DNA of 64,000 bases from Hydnum rufescens UP504 (Eukaryota; Basidiomycota; Agaricomycetes; Cantharellales; Hydnaceae): contig MU129087.1 in the NCBI GenBank assembly GCA_014904985.1, forward strand, positions 62,001-126,000. Direction: 5' to 3'. Position 1 is the stretch's first letter. Each line of letters starts with the position of its first letter. The position numbers and the translations under genes were made by a program. Of the stretch, positions 56,549 through 64,000 are shown piece after piece. The notes beneath the pieces are model-generated. The model searched no databases. It saw only the letters and a program-made list of their open reading frames with translations, and was not told where the DNA came from.

Positions 56549-59157
56549 GGTCCAAGAAAGTCAGGTTTTGTGATTAGAGAAGGAATCAGTGGGAAGGTGG
56601 AAAGCAGATAGTGAAGGTGGAGTTTTTGATCACATCTTGTTGTAGTAGTGATTTAGTCATAGTTTTCAGTGATTGCTGAATCCTTGCAGTTAACATCTGG
56701 CTCTTAGATCTTTTCAAATGGAAAAGTGGGGCTTATAGTAGAACTGTAGTTGTGGACTTTTATTCTGAAATAAATCCTAGGGCAAAGAAAGCAAAAAAAA
56801 AAAGCCAGAAAAAAAAAGTGAAATGTTCTTTGGGGATTGAAAATATCCATTTAAAGCAGATTCACTGGTCATGGCAGTGGATCCTGCTTCTCTAATGTGA
56901 CTAAGCCAATAGTAGTCTCTACATTTCATCGTTTCCATTCAATGTACTCATCTTCCCAATAAGCCCACATGTCTGTGGCTTCTGGAGGTGGCCACATGTA
57001 AGATCACAATTGATTTATCAGTCTGAACAAGATGGGAGGTCTATCCATGTATTCATAGTCTCTAGGGATATCCTCTTCATATATATTGTCAGAAAACATA
57101 GCTATTACAGTACTGGTTTGTACTTCAAGAGAATCTGCATTACTTGAGGTGTCACTTCCATATTTGGTATTTTATACCTTAGGAATGTGATTGTGGGAAT
57201 GATACTTCTTTAGGCGATTCCTTGCAAACACCATACTAATTGGAGTCCTGTCCAATTCACTGAGCTTGTAAGAACCTCAGATATTTTGTTTTAGCACACA
57301 GTAGGGTCCCATCCATCTAATTTCCCCTTTTCATCCATGCTGCATGACTAATGCAGAATTGTATACCAATACCATGGTTCCTGGTTTGTAATTTCCTTCA
57401 ACTAACATGTGTTCATGTCATTGCACATATTCTTGAGCACTTCAGATTTGTGCCTGTAATAATGTTGCAGATGCCTCCTTAATGTCATCATCTCTATGTG
57501 CTAATTGAATTGCCTGGGTGGCCAATAATTCTTCCATTGATTTAATTGAATGCCAATTCAAGGTATACCATGATGCATTGGTAATATCAAACTGAAACAA
57601 ATGATGCTTGCCATACAATAGATAATAGGGAGTATAGCCAGTGGTCTGCTTGACTGTGACTTGATCTGCCCACCTGCACGTTGTAAGCAGGAATCTCCTA
57701 AGAGACTATGCCACAGCCCAAGATTGTTGAATCAAGGATGAAAGGAGAGGGCCACGGAGTCAATCCGTAGGTTAAGGTCTGATTGAATGAAAGGCCTTGA
57801 GGTTGAGAATTTGTCTTGCTAGGGCAGGCTTGCTCTAACAATGAATGAATGGAGGATTTAATTCAGAAATCACACTGATGGCTCTCCTCTTGAGGGCCTA
57901 TCCAAAGCATGAACAATACTAGATGTATTCTGGAAGTCACCCTGATGCCAACAGCTGTCCTTCAAGACTTTAGAGACTGAGGGTGAGGGGGAAATCAATC
58001 GAAATTCGCATCCCCTGTGCTTAATATACATCTTGGAATAATTACATGGTAACTAGCAGAAAGGTGGGGTTAAGGCGAAAATGATGAAAAAGAGATCGAG
58101 TCAAAAGCTTCAAAACTGAAGGAGATATTCAATTAACAAGTCATAATAGGGGAATATGGCTTAACCAAGATATTCCTCCTCTCCTACTGAACAGAATCCC
58201 TTGGGGAAAGGTGGAACTGGTTGCCCTAGATGTACCCTCCATCGGACATAGTGTGCCGGAACCATAATTGCCTTTAGTAATCAGAAAAGTGGAGGTAAAA
58301 GTGAAATGAGACATGAGGAGATTAAATTACAGGAAGCCGAGTCCTAATCTGCTTGTTTTGCCCTTGGCACCATTCGATGAGGATTTTTAGTGTCTTTCCA
58401 GGGGTGGTCATTACTAATGAATTGGATCAAAACTGGTGGAGATATTTGTGAAATACTGAAGGATAGTGTGGAGCATGAAGTAAAATTGACCTGGAGGATG
58501 CAGTTCGCATCTGATAAACACATATGTGGTACCGTTGGATAGGTATTGATCGTAGCTTTCTGGGAGCTATCTTGCTGAGTTGATCCAAACACAAATGAGG
58601 GAGATATTCGCAAAATACACCTTGAGAGTATGGGAATAGCCCCTATTTAACATGTGACTAATCCGTGAGTTGGATCCAAAGGATTAGGCAATCTTGATTA
58701 TATAATTGGGACTCATATATCCCCACCAAGGCAATGAGCAATGCATAATGGATTGAGTACCAAACAAACAGGGCAAGTTGAATTGCCTGAGCCACAGTTG
58801 GCTGGGCTTGAAGTAACTACAATTTGAGGTAGTCTGTTGAAGACTTGGAGATGGACAAATAAATGTCTCATGTACAAGGTGGAGGAAAGAGAAACAAAAT
58901 GGGTCTTGGAGAATTGAAATCCATGTCATATGGCAATCAAAGGAATGATTGGTATTTGAAGGATTGGAATTGAATAAATTGGGTTCATTTGAGGAGGTAG
59001 TTGGGTCTTGAAGCGGAATCTATGTAGTAGGGTTTTATCCCTCCAACAATGTGTGAAAATATCTGGACCAATAACTCAGATTTCCCTTGCACACAATGAA
59101 TAAAGATCCTATCCATGTTTGGTGGTGTTTGATCATTCTGTTGGCTTCAGGTTGGTA
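56549..59157 (-). pseudogene. Element C integrase C-terminal half, split by LTR H
   Basis: From 59157 on the minus strand: NRMIKHHQTWIGSLF (third catalytic region; Glu reads Lys), then LTR H (59048-57682), then TTGYTPYYLLYGKHH, KEASATLLQAQI, MLVEGNYKPGTMVLVYNSAL, the GPY motif EIRWMGPY (about 57310) and MDRPPILFRLINQL. Poly-A/poly-T at 56790-56820. It starts exactly where the fragment at 38152 stops. Confidence 0.85.
57682..59048 (-). mobile_element. Solo LTR H inside integrase
   Basis: TGTAAGCAGGAATCTCCTAA to TTTTATCCCTCCAACA, 1367 bp. Related to LTR B in the 58080-58720 part but different near the 3' end. Comparison with 14217-14240 (TTTTCATGCATGCATG) places the insertion at GCAT, with both duplicated copies slightly mutated. 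Confidence 0.85.
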
Positions 59158-60373
59158 CAAGAAATTGGATCTGGAAGTATGCTGAGATAGCCAAGCCTTT
59201 AACACAATTAACAAAGAAGACCATGAAAGAGTTTGAATGGACTGAAGAAGCCACACAAGCAATGCAAATGTTGAAAGAATTAGCATCAGATTTACCCACC
59301 AGAAGGTCATTGGACATCTCAATCACCAATGTTAAACCCCTTGGTGAAAGAACCTCTGATTATTGTTTGGTTACCCTTGCAGTAGACAGTTCAGTCATAG
59401 CAGTGGGGTGGATAGAATATCAGACTTTAGACAATGGCAGATATCCCCTTGTGTTTGGCTCAATCACCAATAATGAGGCAGAGTCAAGGTATTCACAACC
59501 TCAGCTAGAGCTGAAAGGTCTATACAAAGACCTAATGGCACAGAGAAATGATTTATGGGGCATCCACTTCAAGGTGGAAGTACATGCAAAATTCTTGAAA
59601 CAGACTATCAACATTCCAGGGCTACCTAATCAGGTGATGTCAGGGTGGATTTTGTATATACAATTGTTTGATTTTGAACTGATGCATCTGCCAGCTACAA
59701 GACATGCAGGGCCAGATGGTTTATTGTGATGGCTGAAGGATGGGAATGATATGGATGGTACAGAAGAAGAGCTTGAGGTCGTGGAGTCGGGCCATTCCCA
59801 TTCTGGGCCATGGTATCTAGCAGAGTGGGAAGAAGGACAAGGACAGTTAAAGGGTGTTAGTATGAGTACAAAAACCTGATTAAAAAGTGAAGTGTACAAA
59901 GATTTAATCAAGTTAGGAGCGCAACAGTTGATATATGATGTGAAAGACCAGCGAAACACCGATAGATGGAGGGTTTATAGGGCTGATATGTGTGACGATG
60001 AGATTAAGCAGAGAGTGGGAGGATCTAGTGAAAGAAAACAATGTGAACTCGACTCACAAGCATAAAAAGCCAGACAAAGACAGTTCCACTTACTGGGAAG
60101 AGATAGAAATGTATCTAGAGACACTGCAGGTTCTGTCCCACATTAAGAATCGGCAAGCATTCATCATGATGACTTGAAGGTATTTTTTGTACAAAGACAT
60201 GTTGTGGCAAAGGAATAGAGACAAACTTCCACAGAAAGTGATCCAAGATGAGGGAGAAAGGCTTATATTGTGTGCCACTGCACATGACAATTCAGGGCAC
60301 CAAGGAAGAGACCCAAGGTTTAAGAAACTAGGCAACAGATTTTATTGGCCAAACATGTGGGCACAGGTGGCAT
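59158..60373 (+). pseudogene. Element C RNase H and integrase zinc module
   Basis: Open frame 59223-59729: MKEFEWTEEATQAMQML, LGERTSDYCLVTLAVDSSVI (catalytic Asp), ESRYSQPQLELKGLYKDL and FDFELMHLPATRHAGPDGLL, an RNase H with connection domain. Downstream the frame is broken; a decayed linker leads to HDNSGHQGRDPRFKKLGNRFYWPNMW (about 60290), the His pair of the integrase zinc module. Cut at GCAT (60370-60373) by LTR E. RT upstream is missing and is found at 38153 on the other strand. Confidence 0.85.
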
Positions 60374-61892
60374 TATAGAAGAAGGGTTGGGAGCTCCAAT
60401 GACTGTCAAATCAACATCTGGTTCAGCCAGTGTGTAGATGGGAGACTGTATTTCTGTTGTTATTCATTGGGTAGGTTCACTTCAATGGTTGATCACACTC
60501 TGCAAGATGTGTATGGTGTTCAGTGGAGAATAGGAAGGGATATGGACTAGCTGTAGTCAATGATATATTGTCTGGGATGCTTATGGAAAGGCTTATACAT
60601 AGGGGATGCTTGTAGGAAGGCTTATACATCATGTGGGATGCTTATGGAAAGGCTTACATGTCTGGGATGCTTGTAGAAAGGCTTATACATTGTTCGTGTT
60701 GTGTTGGTTTGTTTACTGATATTTGTGTACTCTTGTTTATGTTCTACTGGTCAAAATGTGGATATCTGTGAGTTACAAACTGGTCAGTGCTTGGTTAGTC
60801 TTGTTAGTATGTTTTCTTCCTTCTTTCTTCAAAACCTGATTCATATTTCATTATGCTTACTTGTCCTTGGATGTCCAGCAACTCTAACCTTAGGTCCTGC
60901 AACTATCCTTGGCTTTAGTGATTCATGTAGAGGGCTTCCAGTGGCTTTGTCTCAACAACCTTGAAGATGACTTAGCTCCAGATGGCTTATAGATAGACTG
61001 TTCTTTAGAGGCAAGCAGAAAAGTTGACAGTGGTTGACAGTGATGATTTCCAGAGAGGAGATGATGATGGGGAGGATACAGGAAATCTACCAGCTTTTAT
61101 ACCTTTCTGGAGGTGGCTGTGTTTAAAGAAAATCACTCCCTCATGGGTGAGTCATATGTGAGTCATAGGTGAGAACAAAAGAAAAGTGAAGATATGAGTC
61201 ATAGGTGAGTCATGCATAAAGAGAACAAAAGAAATCATGGAAGAGTGATGTCATAGTGATGTCATTCATAAAGAGAACAAAAGAACTCATGGAAGGGGTG
61301 ATGTCACCAATTTGCTGAGCATGTGGAATGCTTGGAGCATGAGGTCACTGACCATGTGGAGCATTCTGGGAGGTGAAATGAAAGGATATCTCTGGGTTCT
61401 GGAGATTAATTTGAGCATAGTCCAATGGTTAAGGTGTTTTGTTGCTGGTTGGTAATGGGGACAAGTGCATGGGATGGGATTCAATGCAGAAACAGAAGTT
61501 TGCATCTGTAATAGATGTTCTTGATATCATTCGATGCAGATTTTTAACAGCTTTCTGAGCACAGTGGTTCCAAGCAGATCGGATGCAAACTGACAGAGAA
61601 ATTCATTTTTTACTGATGGGTGTTGATTCTGATAGTAATATTGTTCTGTAGAGTTCAGTTTTGATCTGTCCTTCACATGCTCAGTACTGTTGGATGCAGA
61701 TTTTTATATCTTTCTAGGTGTGGCTGTTCTGAGAGGATTGGATGCGAAGTGACAGAGAAATTCATTTTTTACTGGAAAGTCTGGATTTTTATAGTAAAAT
61801 AGGTCTGGAGAGTGCAGTTTTGGTCTGCTTGACTTGTGTTTAGTACCATTTTAAAGGTGTGAATCATAGCTTTCTAAGCATTATATGGGCAT
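60374..61892 (+). mobile_element. LTR E 5' part with an internal 30-bp tandem repeat
   Basis: Starts TATAGAAGAAGGGTTGGG. Between about 60565 and 60690 a GGGATGCTTATGGAAAGGCTTATACAT-type unit (under 30 bp) recurs four times; the 3040 and 10867 copies have two. LTR A interrupts at GCAT (61889-61892). Its 3' end is at 37643-37796. Confidence 0.85.
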
Positions 61893-63472
61893 TGTTGGAG
61901 GGATAAATCCCTACACCATAGAATCCTCATCCAAGGCCCATTTTCCTTACGAACGAATCAATTATATGTCACTGCACTCATTTAAATTTATCATCATTCA
62001 TTTATTCAAGAAATCAATTGGATTCCCACCCCTTTCCAACTCATAATACCACCTCATTCCTTTACCATGTCCACCAGTCAATTTATTGACTATTTGTCGG
62101 ACTTCAACAGTCCTCATCAAAAAGGGGCAGTTTATGCCCTACTTCAAGTCCATTTTCTTTGGACAAGGCAATTCAACTTGCCATTCTTCCTCAAGACTGT
62201 ATGGCTTGTCTGTTCTTCCAAGCCATCCTACTGCCTTAAGGGTGATGGATTGTGATAATGACGCAGACTGAGCCTAGTTCCGATTCTGGACTCACGGTAT
62301 AGAAGAGACCTAATGGGCTTTATTTGTTTTGATCAGCTAAAATGTTATAAGGTGTTTGTTTAGAATGTGTTAGATGAGGACAGATCAGTTTTGATGGGTT
62401 ATGTGCCACTCAACTGTTGTTTTGTACTAGTTTTGTTGTTGGTTTGACCTTAGGACTCGAACACAAGACTCCAAGATAGATGCTCAGCACAAGATTTGAA
62501 CACAGGACCTTCAGATACTCCAAAACACAGATAGCAAGACACCCATATTCGAACACAAGACCTTAAGACACTTCCAAGACACTTCAAGACACAACTGCAA
62601 GACTCAAGATTTGAACACACGACTTCAAGAATGGATGTCTAGCAACTCCTACTCTGAGGGTTCTACAACTATCCACTATACTTTACATGACTAAGCAAGA
62701 CTGACACACTCTGATTCTCTTATTCCCTTTTATACTCTTCTCCTTGTTTGAGATACTATTATTCTCTCTACTAATGGGTACTTGGATACTAGGGTACAAT
62801 GATCCTCAGGGAGCACCTTGATCCTTGGAGGGGACTCCTCTTCAGATGCTCCTCCTGCACTAAATCCCCCCTCTCTTTATACCTCTCTGAACCCTCCACA
62901 TGACTCATCCACTTACTAATCCCCTTATTCACCCTTTAGTCATGCTCACTAATCGCTTTACCAATTGTCTTACTCATCTCCCTCCTTACTAACCCTTTGC
63001 TAGATCACCTGCCTTTAAGTCATGTGCCAAAATGTGGACTTCCTTAGTATAAGTGGTTATACTTCTTTTCCAGAGTTCAATGCTGGTAAGATGCAGATTT
63101 TCTTGAAGGGGTTAAACCAAGGGGTTTTTGAGACCAGAACATTTTCTCTTCTACAGTGGATCTGTCACATGATCCAGATAGGGGCTGCACTACTCTGAAG
63201 GAGTATTTTTTGAATTTCTTGGTCATTTTTGATCAGATCGACTCAAAACAACTGCTCCCAGAAGGATATGAATCGTACCTATCGAACGGTACCAAACACG
63301 AAACAAATGGATCAAAAATGCGGTCCCTGTAACAATATCTTGCCATGATTCATACTCTGAAGGAGTATTTCTTGATTTTTGAAGCCAATTCTTATCAGAT
63401 TCATTCATGAGTACCACACCCTGAAAGCTGTTGAACGTGTGCATCAAATGATACTAAGGGCAAAATGAGCGG
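61893..63472 (+). mobile_element. LTR A inside LTR E, carrying LTR C
   Basis: Pieces 61893-62297 and 63156-63472. TGTTGGAGGGATAAATCCCT follows GCAT. It is the inverse of 34520-36147. A second LTR A on the minus strand is inserted at GCGG (63469-63472). Confidence 0.85.
62298..63155 (-). mobile_element. LTR C inside LTR A
   Basis: 858 bp between ACGG (62294-62297) and GTGG (63156-63159), both derived from the GCGG seen intact at 50560. Same insertion as 34839-35720 in reverse. Its TATA box (CTTTTATACTC) is at about 62728-62738. Confidence 0.85.
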
Positions 63473-64000
63473 TGTAAGCAGGATGGTTATTAACCAATCC
63501 AACTACTGTCCACGATGTTGAGCTGGGGACAAAAGAGGGGATCACAGATCTAATCCGGATGTTCAGGTTCAAGTGGGGGAAGGTCTTTTGAACAGGGGAA
63601 ATTGCAGTGAGCCAACAAAGCCCAAGCAATTAAGTGAGAATGTGTCTTTCAGTCAAATTACCACACCCTAAGAATCTCTTCTTGAGACCTTAGTCAAAGT
63701 GTAGTTAGAATTCACTTTTTGTAGTGAGAAATCACCCAGGGACCAGCAGCTGTTCAAGGAGCTTCAAACTGGAGGGAGGGGGAGAACTAATGAATTTGTG
63801 TGCTAGCTGCACCTAATATACAATCCAGACTTCGACTCAATAGAAGGTGAAAAAGTCGGACTTAAGGGACACACAGAGAAAAAGAAATCAAGTTAAAATC
63901 TTCAAAACTGATGGAGATATTCAATTTCAAGATAAAAGGGGAGATTGACACATTACATGCTATTCCTCCTTCAAACCTGGACAAGTTCCCTTAAGGAAAA
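63473..64000 (-). mobile_element. LTR A, runs off the window
   Basis: TGTAAGCAGGATGGTTATTA onward matches the reverse of 34000-34519. Only the 3' 528 bases lie in the window. Confidence 0.85.

Noticed and set aside
1..64000. tRNA, rRNA or intact host genes
   Set aside because: No cloverleaf with conserved A and B boxes, no rRNA-like stretch and no long intact non-transposon frame was found by eye; a tRNA scan would settle the first point.

Overview
The window is a repeat graveyard from a filamentous fungus, most likely an agaricomycete basidiomycete. The retroelement proteins (a Ty3/gypsy Pol with an AFVDDVAGKG reverse-transcriptase box and a long linker between protease and RT) resemble those families from memory; the genus cannot be fixed from sequence alone. 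I see no intact host gene. The only non-retroelement protein I recognise is a broken RecQ-like DExH helicase at the left edge. CpG is strongly depleted in the older repeats and replaced by TpG/CpA, as expected from methylation-driven decay.

Four blocks of long terminal repeats are interleaved. LTR families A, B, G and H (1.3-1.4 kb) share the ends TGTTGGAGGGAT...TGCTTACA but differ inside. LTR E (about 1.4-1.7 kb) runs TATAGAAGAAGG...TTCCACA. LTR C (about 0.84 kb) runs TGTAGAAGAG...CTCTTCTATA and belongs to the gypsy element called 'element C' here. A copia element has its own LTR near 28 kb.

Layout: 1-1724 helicase relic and unknown sequence; 1725-6064 an LTR nest three levels deep; 6065-8592 the 3' module of element C (ORF1 and ORF2); 8725-12267 copia pol split by a solo LTR E; 13563-20750 gypsy integrase followed by ORF1, ORF2 and an LTR C; 20850-25850 integrase tail, foldback-like CCATATATGG array, TIR element and an ACTCATGAGT minisatellite; 25851-28912 LTR G and head-to-head copia LTRs; 28913-32841 element C RNase H/RT/protease (minus); 32842-37796 nested LTRs A, C and E with a 25-N gap; 37797-50188 integrase fragment plus a 10.5-kb palindrome made of element C; second gap; 50214-51534 a small palindrome and LTR A; 51535-60373 element C's 3' module, integrase and RNase H; 60374-64000 LTR E/A/C nest.

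Element C can be pieced together as LTR C - gag - protease - RT - RNase H - integrase - ORF1 - ORF2 - LTR C. It carries roughly 3-4 kb of additional coding sequence after the integrase, whose function I do not recognise. Several junctions are exactly complementary to each other: integrase halves at 38152/59157, gag halves at 32841/37291, and LTR A halves at 44930/50412 flanked by a matching GCAA duplication. This means the window is either a cluster of real inversions and fold-backs or an assembly with chimeric, palindromic joins. The indel-rich sequence beside both gaps makes an assembly cause likely for at least some of them.
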